A stretch of DNA of 64,000 nt from VRUE01 sp963706605. Lineage in GTDB: Bacteria; Actinomycetota; Thermoleophilia; Solirubrobacterales; 70-9. Below are positions 24,218-32,284 of this stretch, piece after piece; the stretch's first letter is position 1, and every line of letters begins with the position of its first letter. The position numbers and the translations under genes are program-made. Under the pieces are notes generated by a model. It was not told where the DNA came from. It made no database searches and saw only the letters and a list, made by a program, of their open reading frames with translations. The DNA is taken from positions 1,116,001 to 1,180,000 of the forward strand of contig OY970165.1 of assembly GCA_963706605.1 (NCBI GenBank), written 5' to 3'.

Positions 24218-24277
24218 TTCGGAAGATTTCGGTTCGGCGCGCCACGCGCGCAATGTTTTGTCTCAGCATCTGCGACC

Positions 24278-24514
24278 ATGTTCGATGTGAGGCAGAGCTG
24301 GACCGACGAGCGGCTGGACGACTTCCGCGGCGAGGTCAATCGGCGATTCGACGAAGTCGACCGGCGATTTGACAAAGTCGATTCGGCACTGCACAGGATC
24401 AACGATCGGCTCGATGGGTTGCATCGAATCTTGATATTCGCCGTTTTCTCCCTGATGTCGGCGACCTTCGCCGGCTACGCGGCGATGATCGCCCTGATCG
24501 TCACGCGAACTTAA
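24278..24514 (+). CDS. Small coiled-coil membrane protein
   Basis: 78 residues: an amphipathic segment with heptad-like FDEVDRRFDKVDSALHRIND repeats (about 15-48), followed by one membrane helix (about 50-75). Proteins of this shape are common in actinobacterial genomes without known function; the coiled coil may mediate oligomerisation at the membrane. No close neighbour on the same strand shares an obvious operon. Supported by length, composition and the clean start, not by a named family. Confidence 0.55.
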   Translation: MFDVRQSWTDERLDDFRGEVNRRFDEVDRRFDKVDSALHRINDRLDGLHRILIFAVFSLMSATFAGYAAMIALIVTRT

Positions 24515-24611
24515 GCTCCAACTGGACGCTTTCTCGATTGATCTGGATTAATTTAGGGGGAAACGGGTAGGGGCGGCCCGCTTGCTTGTCCCATATCGAG
24601 AGGAGATGGAA

Positions 24612-25478
24612 ATGATCCAGTCAATCCAGTCCAACTCGCGGCAGCTGCGGCGCGCGGCGGTTCTCGTGCTTGCGGTGCTTGCGGTCCTCGCCGTCTTCGC
24701 CGGCGCGGCCCGCGCCGCCAACTACGTCGCACTCGGCGACTCCTACGCCGCCGGTCCGGTCATCCCCAACCAGATCGCGCCGCTCGGCTGCCTCAAGTCA
24801 GACCACAACTACGCCCACCTGGCTGCGCCGACCATCGGCCTGACCCTGCGTGACCCGAGCTGCAGCGGGGCGACGACCAATGACATGACCAACCCGCAGG
24901 AAACCGAACTCGGCACCAACCCGCCGCAGTTCAACTCACTCGACGCCGAAACGACGCGCGTCTCGCTGACGATCGGCGGCAACGACATCGGGTTCTCCGA
25001 AATCGCCCTCAGCTGCATCACGGTCAACCCGTTCAGCACGCCCTGCAAGGACAAATACGACTCGGGCGGCAAAGACCAGGTCGCCGAACGGATCGCGGCG
25101 ACGGCGCCGAAGGTGGCGGCGGTGCTGCAGGGAATCCATGCCCGTTCGCCCGCGGCGAAAGTCTTCGTCGTCAACTACGCGGCGATCTTCCCGGAGACGG
25201 GCTTCGGCTGCTGGCCGCAGATGCCGATCGGCTTCGGTGACGTTCCCTACCTGCGTTCGAAGGAGAAAGAACTCAACTCGATGCTGGCGACCCAGGCGGC
25301 GGACAACGGCGCCACCCTGGTCAACTGGTACAACGCGAGCATCGGTCACGACGCCTGCAAGGGCTCCTCGACGCGCTGGGTCGAGCCGGTCGTGCCGACC
25401 AACCCGGCGGCGCCGATCCATCCCAACCTGGCCGGGATGACGGGAGCTGCCGGCATCCTCGCTGCGGTCGCCAAATGA
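24612..25478 (+). CDS. Secreted SGNH/GDSL hydrolase (esterase/lipase)
   Basis: 288 residues with a signal peptide (Arg-rich start, VLAVLAVLAVFAGAARA, cleavage near AAN). SGNH blocks: YVALGDSYAAG with the nucleophilic Ser (block I), SLTIGGNDIGF (Gly/Asn oxyanion block III), and IHPNLAGM with the His (block V). It matches the extracellular Streptomyces-type esterase/lipase group with several Cys for disulfides (CLKS, SCSG, CITV, CKDK, CW, CKG). Start ATG 24612 has AGGAG six bases upstream; an ATG six bases earlier is possible. Acts outside the cell on ester lipids, substrate not known. Confidence 0.87.
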   Translation: MIQSIQSNSRQLRRAAVLVLAVLAVLAVFAGAARAANYVALGDSYAAGPVIPNQIAPLGCLKSDHNYAHLAAPTIGLTLRDPSCSGATTNDMTNPQETELGTNPPQFNSLDAETTRVSLTIGGNDIGFSEIALSCITVNPFSTPCKDKYDSGGKDQVAERIAATAPKVAAVLQGIHARSPAAKVFVVNYAAIFPETGFGCWPQMPIGFGDVPYLRSKEKELNSMLATQAADNGATLVNWYNASIGHDACKGSSTRWVEPVVPTNPAAPIHPNLAGMTGAAGILAAVAK

Positions 25479-25479
25479 G

Positions 25480-26190
25480 CTAGGCGAGCTGATGCTCGAG
25501 CGGGCCGGTGGGGGCATCCTGCCGGCCCGCTGGGCACGGCTCGGGCATCGGGAAGAGCTGGAGGAAGCGCCGCGCCTCTTTCTTGCTGCCCTGGATCCGC
25601 ATCGCCCCCGAGTCGAGCGCCTCCCCAAGTGGAAGCTGGGCGGTCAGCACCGCGGCCAGGGTCGCGGCCTCGTCGGTCTCGAACGTCGCGGCCGGGGAAG
25701 AGGTCGGGCCGCGGCCCAGCTCGAGCTCGCCGCCGGCGACGTCGACGTGGAAGCGATTCTCGCCGACGCGCAGCTCGTAGCTCCCCTCCAGCTCGCCCGC
25801 CGCCTCGGGGTCGAACAGCGAGCGCAGCGCCAACACGATCGAGTCGGTTCCGATCGCCTGGTGCGCGGGGGGGGCCGGGGAGCGGGCGCCCCAGGCGCCG
25901 AGCCTGGTGACGACCGGCTCCAGCTCCCTGCCCCACTCGGTCAGCTCGTAGACCCAGGAGCCCGCCGGCGGCGGCAGTTTGCGACGATGGACGACACCGC
26001 CCTGCTCCAGTTCGCGCAGTCGCTCCGAGAGGATGTTGGGGCTGGCGTTCGGAAGACCGACGCGCAGGTCGGTGAAGCGCTTCGGGCCAAGCAGCAGCTC
26101 CCGTACCACGAGCAGGGCCCAACGCTCGCCGACGAGGTCGAGGGCGTAGGCGAAACGGCAAGCTTCGCCGTATGAGCGCTTGGTTGCCAT
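25480..26190 (-). CDS. HxlR-type transcriptional regulator with SCP2-like C-terminal domain
   Basis: 236 residues. Winged-helix HxlR domain at the N terminus (CRFAYALDLVGERWALLVVR, FTDLRVGLPNASPNILSERL, WVYELTEWGRELEPVV), followed by a C-terminal region resembling a sterol-carrier/SCP2-like fold (about 130-225). Such fusions regulate drug or stress-response genes. It is divergent from the MFS pump with 76 bp between starts; its own promoter reads TTGCAA, 17 bp, TAGACT, then 6 nt to the ATG, i.e. leaderless, and overlaps the shared dyad at 26223-26236. Likely represses both genes. Confidence 0.85.
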   Translation of the reverse strand: MATKRSYGEACRFAYALDLVGERWALLVVRELLLGPKRFTDLRVGLPNASPNILSERLRELEQGGVVHRRKLPPPAGSWVYELTEWGRELEPVVTRLGAWGARSPAPPAHQAIGTDSIVLALRSLFDPEAAGELEGSYELRVGENRFHVDVAGGELELGRGPTSSPAATFETDEAATLAAVLTAQLPLGEALDSGAMRIQGSKKEARRFLQLFPMPEPCPAGRQDAPTGPLEHQLA

Positions 26191-26219
26191 ACCCGAAGTC
26201 TATGCAGATTGATACAAGT

Positions 26220-26260
26220 TTGCAACTAGGTAGTTGTTTTCCTGAACTATTTGCTAGGGT
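26220..26260. promoter_or_regulatory. Divergent promoter and operator between hxlR-like gene and MFS pump
   Basis: A perfect dyad CAACTA-GG-TAGTTG (26223-26236) overlaps the minus-strand -35 (TTGCAA, 26220-26225; -10 TAGACT at 26197-26202, 17-bp spacer) and the probable -35 region of the plus-strand promoter (-10 TAGGGT at 26255-26260). Both -10 boxes are six bases from their start codons. A regulator bound here would block both genes, the usual HxlR arrangement. Confidence 0.65.
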
Positions 26261-26266
26261 GACCGC

Positions 26267-27745
26267 ATGAGTGATGACCACAACCGTTGGCTGGCGCTCT
26301 ACGTGCTCTGCGCGGGGATGCTGATGATCGTTCTCGACATCACGATCGTGAACGTCGCGCTGCCCTCGATCCAGGACGACCTCGGTTTCTCGCAGAGCAA
26401 CCTCGCCTGGGTGGTCAACGCCTACCTGGTCCCCTTCGGCGGCCTGCTCCTGCTTGCAGGCCGCTTCGGTGACCTGCTCGGCCAGCGCCGCGTCTTCCTC
26501 GCCGGCCTCGCCATCTTCACCACCGCCTCGCTGCTCTGCGGCCTTGCGCAGACGCAGGAGATGCTGATCGGCGCGCGCTTCATCCAGGGGATCGGCGGCG
26601 CGCTCACCTCGGCCGTGATCCTGGGGATGATCGTGACGATGTTCCCGCAGCCCGCCGAGCAGGCGAAAGCGATCGGCGTGTACGGCTTCGTCGCCTCGGC
26701 CGGCGGCACGATCGGGTTGCTGGTCGGCGGCGTGCTGACCGAGGCGATCGCCTGGCATTGGATCTTCTTCATCAACCTGCCGATCGGGATCGCGACCGCG
26801 CTGATGACGCGGCGACTGATCGCCGACCGGCCCGGGATCGGCTTCGGCGAGGGCGCCGACATCCTCGGCGGCGCTCTGATCACCGGTGGCCTGATGCTCG
26901 GCGTCTACACGATCCTCGAGGTCTCCGAAAACGGCTGGGGATCGACGCAGACGCTCGTGCTCGGAGCGATCTCGCTGGCTCTGGAGGCGGCTTTCGTCGT
27001 GCGCCAGGCGCGCATCGCGAATCCGCTGATGCCGCTGCGGCTGTTCCGCTCGCGCAACGTCTCCGGGGCCAACGCCCTGCAGATGCTGCTCGTCGCCGGG
27101 ATGTTCTCGATGTTCTTCCTCGGCGCCCTCTACCTGCAGCAGATCCTCGGCTACGACCCGCTTCAGGTCGGCCTCGCCTTCCTGCCGGCCACGCTCGTCA
27201 TGGGCATGCTCTCGCTCGGCTTTTCGGAAAAACTGATCATGCGCTTCGGCCCGCGCCGCATGCTGATCCCCGGCATGGTGCTGGTCGGCGCCGCCCTGCT
27301 TCTCTTCGCCCGCACCCCGGTCGACGGCAGCTACCTCGCTGACGTCCTGCCGCCGATGCTCCTGATCGGGGTCGGCATCGGGATCTCCTTCCCCTCGCTG
27401 ATGACGCTGGCGATGTCGGGGGCGACGCCGAGCGACGCAGGCCTCGCCTCCGGGGTCGTCAACACCAGCGCCCAGGTCGGCGGCGCGATCGGCCTCGCCG
27501 TGCTGGCGACGCTGGCGGCCGAGCGCACCAACACGCTGCTCGATGGCGGCGCTTCGCACGCTGCTGCGCTCAACTCCGGCTTCCACCTCGCCTACCTGGT
27601 CGGCGCCGGCCTGGTCGCCGTCGCTCTCGCCATCGCGATCTTCGTGCTGCGCTCCGAACCAGCTCCGGTTGCAGCCGAGCAGGCCCAGCCGCACGAGCGC
27701 GAGGGAGCGCCCGAGCCCGCCTACTCATCAGCAGAAGCCGGCTAA
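26267..27745 (+). CDS. MFS multidrug efflux transporter, DHA2 family (EmrB/QacA-like)
   Basis: 492 residues, 14 predicted helices. Signatures: LDITIVNVALPSIQDDLGFS in helix 1 (motif D1, DHA2), GRFGDLLGQRRVFLAGLAIF (motif A), RFIQGIGGALTSAVILGMIV (motif B), and a motif C-like glycine-rich ASAGGTIGLLVGGVLTEAIA. Exports drugs or cationic compounds in exchange for protons across the cytoplasmic membrane. Divergent from the HxlR regulator with a shared operator, so probably induced by its substrate. Followed 21 bp later by a VOC gene on the same strand, with AGGAG-containing spacing suggesting co-transcription. Confidence 0.9.
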   Translation: MSDDHNRWLALYVLCAGMLMIVLDITIVNVALPSIQDDLGFSQSNLAWVVNAYLVPFGGLLLLAGRFGDLLGQRRVFLAGLAIFTTASLLCGLAQTQEMLIGARFIQGIGGALTSAVILGMIVTMFPQPAEQAKAIGVYGFVASAGGTIGLLVGGVLTEAIAWHWIFFINLPIGIATALMTRRLIADRPGIGFGEGADILGGALITGGLMLGVYTILEVSENGWGSTQTLVLGAISLALEAAFVVRQARIANPLMPLRLFRSRNVSGANALQMLLVAGMFSMFFLGALYLQQILGYDPLQVGLAFLPATLVMGMLSLGFSEKLIMRFGPRRMLIPGMVLVGAALLLFARTPVDGSYLADVLPPMLLIGVGIGISFPSLMTLAMSGATPSDAGLASGVVNTSAQVGGAIGLAVLATLAAERTNTLLDGGASHAAALNSGFHLAYLVGAGLVAVALAIAIFVLRSEPAPVAAEQAQPHEREGAPEPAYSSAEAG

Positions 27746-27766
27746 CACGAAAGAAGGAGAGACACC

Positions 27767-28138
27767 ATGGGCAAGCCAGTCGTTCACTTCGAGGTGATCG
27801 GGAAGGACAGCGCCAAGCTGCAGAGCTACTACTCGGACCTGTTCGGGTGGAATGTCGATGCGAACAACCCGATGAACTACGGGATCGTGAAAGGCGAAGA
27901 CAACCCCTCTGACATGGGGAGCATCGGCGGCGGCATCGGCGGCCCCGGTCCCGACGGCTACGAGGGACACGTCACCTTCTACGTCGCCGTGCCGGACATC
28001 GAGGAGGCCCTGCAGAAGGCCGAGAGCCTCGGTGGGACCCGGGTCATGGGGCCGGAGAAGGTCATGGACCAGGTGGAACTGGGCCAGTTCAAAGACCCCG
28101 AGGGTCACCTGATCGGTTTGGTCCGCGGCTCGGACTAG
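27767..28138 (+). CDS. VOC family (glyoxalase/bleomycin-resistance-like) protein
   Basis: 123 residues with the paired beta-alpha-beta-beta-beta motif of VOC proteins: VVHFEVIGKDSAKLQSYYSD (metal-ligand His position), LFGWNVDANN, YEGHVTFYVAVPDIEEALQK (second His) and a terminal QFKDPEGHLIGLV (DPEGH motif). Usually a metal-dependent lyase, dioxygenase or drug-binding protein. SD GAAGGAGAGAC precedes the ATG. Located directly after the MFS pump and probably in its regulon, so a role in detoxification of the same compound is plausible but unproven. Confidence 0.82.
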   Translation: MGKPVVHFEVIGKDSAKLQSYYSDLFGWNVDANNPMNYGIVKGEDNPSDMGSIGGGIGGPGPDGYEGHVTFYVAVPDIEEALQKAESLGGTRVMGPEKVMDQVELGQFKDPEGHLIGLVRGSD

Positions 28139-28139
28139 G

Positions 28140-28249
28140 GGCCTATCCCGGTAGGGGTTCCACTTAACTTTTCCGAAGACAGAGTGCGGCTGTCCAAGAT
28201 CGCCGCCGCGGAAAAAGTACAAGACGTTCCACCCCTACCGGGATAGGCC
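28140..28249. repeat. Palindromic element, family B copy 2, at a convergent junction
   Basis: 110 bp. Perfect 19-bp outer arms: 28140-28158 (GGCCTATCCCGGTAGGGGT) and 28231-28249. Core segments CCACTTAACTTTTCC and GGAAAAAGTACAAGACGTTCC match the copy at 16790-16910 in reverse orientation. The arms outside TAGGGG differ entirely between the two copies. It lies two bases after the VOC stop and 16 bp before the end of the converging permease gene. Confidence 0.88.
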
Positions 28250-28264
28250 TTAACCCCAGGCGGG

Positions 28265-29029
28265 TTAGCCGGCGGCTTCGGCTCGCTTCAAGCCGCCCCG
28301 CGCCCAGAAAGCAAAGAGCACGGGCAGGACGACGGCGAGGGCGAAGGCGAGAGCGACTACGGTCGGCTCGCCGGAGATGAAGCCGCGCCCTGCCTCGAGC
28401 AGCGCGGTGACCGGGTTAACCGAGGCGACGGCGTGGATCCAGCCGCTGAGCAGCTCGAGCGGCACGTAGACCGGGGCGAGGAAGAGGATCAGGAAGGCGG
28501 GGAACTGCATCAGCGGACCGCCCTGGATCGAGCGGACCCGCATCGCCACGCCCGCCGCCCACATCGTCGCCGTGAGGTTGACCAGCACCGCGAGGGCGTA
28601 GAGGCCGACCAGCTCGACGGGGCTGCCGGCCACTTCCATCCCGGCGACGAGCGCGACCGTGGTCAGCACCGTCCAGGTGATCAGCGCCCGGACCAGCGCC
28701 GCCAGCGCGTAGCCGGCGACGATCGCGCCGCGGTTGCTCGCCGCCAGCAGGTAGCGGTTGGCGAAGCCGATCTCGAAATCGCGGGCGATGCCGAAGCCGG
28801 TGAAGACGCCGCCGAATGCCGCCGACTGGAGCAGGACGAAGACGAACTGGAAGGCGGTGTAGCCGCTGGGGAATTCGAAGCCGGGCACGTTCCCGATCGC
28901 CGAGAGCCCGCCGGCGAAGGCGGTGAAGAAGAAGAGGGGGAAGAGGATCGCCGGCGCCAAGAAGGCGGGGTTGGTGAGGAAGTTGTGGATGCTGCGCCAG
29001 GCGACCGCGAGGGCGATTTTGCGTCTCAC
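28265..29029 (-). CDS. ABC-2 type transporter permease (DrrB-like), second subunit
   Basis: 254 residues with six membrane segments and the ABC-2 membrane fold (LAPAILFPLFFFTAFAG, a long periplasmic stretch, FPAFLILFLAPVYVPLELLS, WIHAVASVNPVTALLEAGR, the conserved PLeylPgWlq/NPvT-type motif). Forms the channel of an exporter together with the permease upstream. GTG start overlaps the upstream permease stop by 3 bases (GTGA). Export substrate unknown; DrrAB homologues move antibiotics or lipids. Confidence 0.85.
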   Translation of the reverse strand: MRRKIALAVAWRSIHNFLTNPAFLAPAILFPLFFFTAFAGGLSAIGNVPGFEFPSGYTAFQFVFVLLQSAAFGGVFTGFGIARDFEIGFANRYLLAASNRGAIVAGYALAALVRALITWTVLTTVALVAGMEVAGSPVELVGLYALAVLVNLTATMWAAGVAMRVRSIQGGPLMQFPAFLILFLAPVYVPLELLSGWIHAVASVNPVTALLEAGRGFISGEPTVVALAFALAVVLPVLFAFWARGGLKRAEAAG

Positions 29030-29805
29030 GTCCTCACCAGCCTCGTCTTCAGGGCGGCGGCGGCAGCGAACATGCCGAGCGCGAGGACCGTTGCCGCGAT
29101 GCCGAAGCCGAGCGCCAGCGCGCCGAGGTCCCAGCCTTCGATCAGCAGCGAGCGGAAAGCCCCCAACAGGTAGGAGACGGGGTTGGCGCTGGCGATGGCG
29201 TGAAACCAGTCGGTCTGGAGCAGGTCGAGCGGCAGTGCCATCGAGGAGAGGAAGAGGAAAACGAAGAAGACCGGGAAGAGGCTCTGCACCGCCTCTCCGG
29301 AGCCGGTGCGCAGCGCCGCGAAGAGGCCGACGGAGCCGAAGGCGACGGTGATCGAGACCGAGAGCGCGATGATCGTCAGGGCACCACCCAGGCCGGTGAC
29401 GAGTTCGGCCCCGGCGGTCAGCCCCACGATCAGGTAGGTGGCAGCCTGGATCAGCCCGAGGACGACGGTGCCGGCGAGCAGCCCGCTGAGCAGCGCCGCG
29501 CCGCGCAGCGGGGTGAGGGCGAGGCGGTTGAGGAAGCCGGTCTCGATGTCGCGGGCCAGATCGGTGCCGGCGTTCATCACCGAGAACAGCGCCCCCTGCA
29601 TGAAGGGGACGGCGAGGGCGAAGGTCAGATAGGAGTCGGTCGGGAAGCCGGGCAGGTTGGTGGCGCTTTTCAGCCCACCGGAGTTGACCGCGAGCAGGAA
29701 CATCGGAAAGACGAGCGCCGGCACGATCTGCGCCGGTTGGCGCATCGTGCGCAGCACCGAACGGCGGGCGAGCTGACCGACCTGCGAGCGGAGGCGGACG
29801 TTCAT
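29026..29805 (-). CDS. ABC-2 type transporter permease (DrrB-like), first subunit
   Basis: 259 residues, six membrane helices, with MRQPAQIVPALVFPMFLLAV near the N terminus, a DIETGFLNRLALTPLRGAAL cytoplasmic segment typical of DrrB proteins (the coupling helix region), and SANPVSYLLGAFRSLLIEGW at the C terminus. Its start overlaps the ATPase stop (ATGA, four bases) and its stop overlaps the next permease, so ATPase and both permeases are tightly coupled. A heterodimeric membrane domain is implied by two different permeases. Confidence 0.86.
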   Translation of the reverse strand: MNVRLRSQVGQLARRSVLRTMRQPAQIVPALVFPMFLLAVNSGGLKSATNLPGFPTDSYLTFALAVPFMQGALFSVMNAGTDLARDIETGFLNRLALTPLRGAALLSGLLAGTVVLGLIQAATYLIVGLTAGAELVTGLGGALTIIALSVSITVAFGSVGLFAALRTGSGEAVQSLFPVFFVFLFLSSMALPLDLLQTDWFHAIASANPVSYLLGAFRSLLIEGWDLGALALGFGIAATVLALGMFAAAAALKTRLVRT

Positions 29806-30818
29806 GCCTGCACCGTCTCCATTTCTCCGCTGTCGCCCTCGGCCTCCTCGTCACCGGCGCCCTCCAAGGAGCGGCCGGTCTTGGCGAGGAAGACGTCGTC
29901 GAGCGAGGGGGCGTGGAGCTGCAGCTGCTCGATCGCGATCCCCTCCGCGTCGAGCGCCCGCACGACGTCGGCGAGCTGCGACTCGCCGCCCTCCAACCTG
30001 ACCGAGGCGCCAGTCCGGCGCGTCGCGCCGGCCCGCTCGCCGAAGCGCTCCAGCGCCCGCGCCACCCGCTCCTGGTCGGCCGGCTCGCAGGGCACCGCCT
30101 CGACCGTCGGGCGGCCGATCTCGGCCTTCAGCTCGGCCGGCGTCCCCTCGGCGACGATCCGGCCGTGGTCGATGATCCCGACCCGGTCGGCGAGCGCGTC
30201 CGCCTCCTCCAGGTACTGCGTGGTGAGGAAGACGGTGACGCCCTCGCGCGCGGCGAGGCCGGCGACCTCGTCCCAGAGCGCGGTGCGGCTCTGGATATCG
30301 AGGCCGGTGGTCGGCTCGTCGAGGAAGAGGATGCGCGGCCGGTGGACCAGCGCCAGCGCCAGGTCAAGCCGCCGTTTCATCCCGCCGGAGTACTCGCCCA
30401 CCTTGCGGTCGGCCGCTTCGGAGAGGCCGACGCGGGAGAGCAGCTCGGCGCCGCGCTCCGCTCGTTCCGCCTTGGGCAACCCGTGCAGAGCCGTCTGCAG
30501 GCGCATGTGCTCGCGCCCGCTCAGCAGCGGGTCGAGCGCCGCCTCCTGCAGCGCGGCGCCGATCGCGCTCCGCACCCGCCCTCCTTCGGCGGCGATGTCG
30601 AAGCCCGCCACGCGCGCCTTGCCGGCGGTGGGGGGGAGCAGCGTCGTCAGCATCAGCACCGTGGTCGACTTGCCGGCGCCGTTGGGGCCGAGGAAGCCGT
30701 AGATCTCTCCGGGCGCCACGTGCAGGTCGATTCCGTCGACCGCGCGCGGCCCGTTCTTGAACTCGCGCACCAGCCCTTCGGTTTCGATGCCCTTGGCCTC
30801 GTTGCCGTCACTCGTCAT
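29802..30818 (-). CDS. ABC transporter ATP-binding protein, DrrA family
   Basis: 338 residues: Walker A GFLGPNGAGKSTT, Q-loop near GAALQEAALDPLL, signature motif EYSGGMKRRLDLA, Walker B RILFLDEPTTGLD, H-loop position held by Gln (LTTQYLEEAD) as usual in DrrA-type proteins, and a C-terminal extension of about 100 residues ending with LHAPSLDDVFLAKTGRSLEG (the DrrA C-terminal motif). Powers export through the two permeases encoded immediately downstream. It is divergent from the hydrolase-cyclase gene; 92 bp separate the start codons and must hold both promoters. Confidence 0.9.
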   Translation of the reverse strand: MTSDGNEAKGIETEGLVREFKNGPRAVDGIDLHVAPGEIYGFLGPNGAGKSTTVLMLTTLLPPTAGKARVAGFDIAAEGGRVRSAIGAALQEAALDPLLSGREHMRLQTALHGLPKAERAERGAELLSRVGLSEAADRKVGEYSGGMKRRLDLALALVHRPRILFLDEPTTGLDIQSRTALWDEVAGLAAREGVTVFLTTQYLEEADALADRVGIIDHGRIVAEGTPAELKAEIGRPTVEAVPCEPADQERVARALERFGERAGATRRTGASVRLEGGESQLADVVRALDAEGIAIEQLQLHAPSLDDVFLAKTGRSLEGAGDEEAEGDSGEMETVQA

Positions 30819-30873
30819 CGCAGCTCCCAGGTTCGAGGGTGGCCGGTAAATCTATCGCCGCGAGTTGGTCGGC

Positions 30874-30901
30874 TTGACGGCGCGCGGGCGGCGCGTAGTG
30901 T
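30874..30901 (+). promoter_or_regulatory. Sigma-A-like promoter for the hydrolase-cyclase gene
   Basis: TTGACG (30874-30879), 16-bp GC-rich spacer, TAGTGT (30896-30901), nine bases before the ATG at 30911. With a start site about seven bases after the -10 box, the transcript would be leaderless or nearly so. Confidence 0.6.
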
Positions 30902-30910
30902 GAGGACGGG

Positions 30911-32266
30911 ATGGGACCGGAGACCCGATACGCACGCAGCGGCGATGTCGGTATCGCCTATCAGGTGATCGGCGAGGGCGAGATGGACTTGGTCATCGCC
31001 TTCCCCTTCGTCTCCCACCTCGACCTGCTCTGGGAGAACCCGGCCCTGGCCCACTTCATCCGCCGCCTCGGCTCCTTCGCTCGGGTCATCCTCTTCGACC
31101 GCCGCGGCGTCGGCCTCTCCGACCCGGTGGAGGGCGCCGCGACGCTGGAGGAACGGATGGACGACGTCCGCGCGGTGATGGACGCGGCTGATTCGGAGCG
31201 GGCGGCGCTGTTCGGGATGTCGGAGGGGGCGACGATGTGCATGCTGTTCGCCGCCACCTATCCGGATCGCTGTTCCGCCCTTGTGCTCTGGGGGGCGATG
31301 GCGCGCTCGATCGCCGCCCCCGACTACCCGTGGGCGCCGGAGAGGGAGGCGGTGCAGGAAGCGCAGGATGAGCTCATCGCGCCGCTTTGGGGCCAGGGCG
31401 CGACGATCGAGATCTTCTCGCCGAGCATGGCCGGCGATCCTCGCGCCCGCGAGTTCCAGGCTCGTTTCGAGCGCCAGGCGGCGAGCCCGATGCGGGTCCG
31501 CCAACTGCTCGAGACGTTCCTCGACACCGATGTGCGCGAGGCGCTGCCCCTGATTCAGACGCCGACCGTGGTCCTACACCGCCTGCACGACCACGCCGTC
31601 AACTACCGCGCCGCGCGCTGGCTCGCCGAGCAGATCGAGGGCAGCCGCTACGTCGAGCTGGAGGGCGAGGACCATTTCCCCTGGGTCGGTGACAGCAACG
31701 CGGCGCTGGAGGCGATCGAGGAGTTCCTCACCGGGGTGCGTCCGGGACCGGCGCCGGAGCGGGTGCTGGCGACGGTGCTGTTCACCGACATCGTCGACTC
31801 GACGCGCCTCGCGGGCGAGCTGGGTGACCGCCGCTGGCGCGACCTGCTCGGGGAGCACCAGAGGTTGGTGCGCGAGCACCTCGGGCGCTTCGAGGGCCGC
31901 GAGATCAAGACGACGGGCGACGGCTTTCTGGCGATCTTCGACGGCCCGACCCGGGCGGTCGAGTGCGCGCGGGCAATCTCCGCCGACATGCCCTCGCTTG
32001 GGATCGAGGTGCGGGCGGGCCTGCACACCGGCGAGGTCGAGCTGATCGGTGATGACATAGGCGGCATCGCGGTCCACGTCGCCGCTCGCATTGCGGCGCT
32101 GGCCGATGCCCGCACGGTTCTTGTCTCCCGCACGGTCCGTGACCTCGCTGCGGGCTCGGGCATCGAGTTCGACTCGCTCGGCAGCTACTCCCTCAAGGGC
32201 GTCTCTGAGGAGTGGGACGTCTACGGCGTCGGCTCGACCCCGCTCTCGACCGACACCGCCGCCTGA
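30911..32266 (+). CDS. Alpha/beta-hydrolase fused to class III adenylate/guanylate cyclase
   Basis: 451 residues in two domains. Residues 1-275: alpha/beta-hydrolase with ILFDRRGVGLSDP, nucleophile motif FGMSEGATMCML (Ser), and a His in EGEDHFPW. Residues about 285-445: class III cyclase with LFTDIVDSTRLAGELGD (metal-binding Asp and substrate region), GREIKTTGDGFLAIFD (second metal Asp), VRAGLHTGEVEL and AVHVAARIAALAD (transition-state N/R region; the Asn is replaced by His-Val-Ala-Ala-Arg context). Probably makes cAMP in response to a small ligand or ester hydrolysed by the first domain. This fusion is known in actinobacteria. Cytosolic, no membrane helix. Confidence 0.87.
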   Translation: MGPETRYARSGDVGIAYQVIGEGEMDLVIAFPFVSHLDLLWENPALAHFIRRLGSFARVILFDRRGVGLSDPVEGAATLEERMDDVRAVMDAADSERAALFGMSEGATMCMLFAATYPDRCSALVLWGAMARSIAAPDYPWAPEREAVQEAQDELIAPLWGQGATIEIFSPSMAGDPRAREFQARFERQAASPMRVRQLLETFLDTDVREALPLIQTPTVVLHRLHDHAVNYRAARWLAEQIEGSRYVELEGEDHFPWVGDSNAALEAIEEFLTGVRPGPAPERVLATVLFTDIVDSTRLAGELGDRRWRDLLGEHQRLVREHLGRFEGREIKTTGDGFLAIFDGPTRAVECARAISADMPSLGIEVRAGLHTGEVELIGDDIGGIAVHVAARIAALADARTVLVSRTVRDLAAGSGIEFDSLGSYSLKGVSEEWDVYGVGSTPLSTDTAA

Positions 32267-32284
32267 CCGACCGAGCGACGCTGC

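Noticed and set aside
25346..27694. 782-residue open frame antisense to the HxlR and MFS genes
   Set aside because: Composition and lack of motifs mark it as a shadow; both genes it overlaps have complete family signatures.
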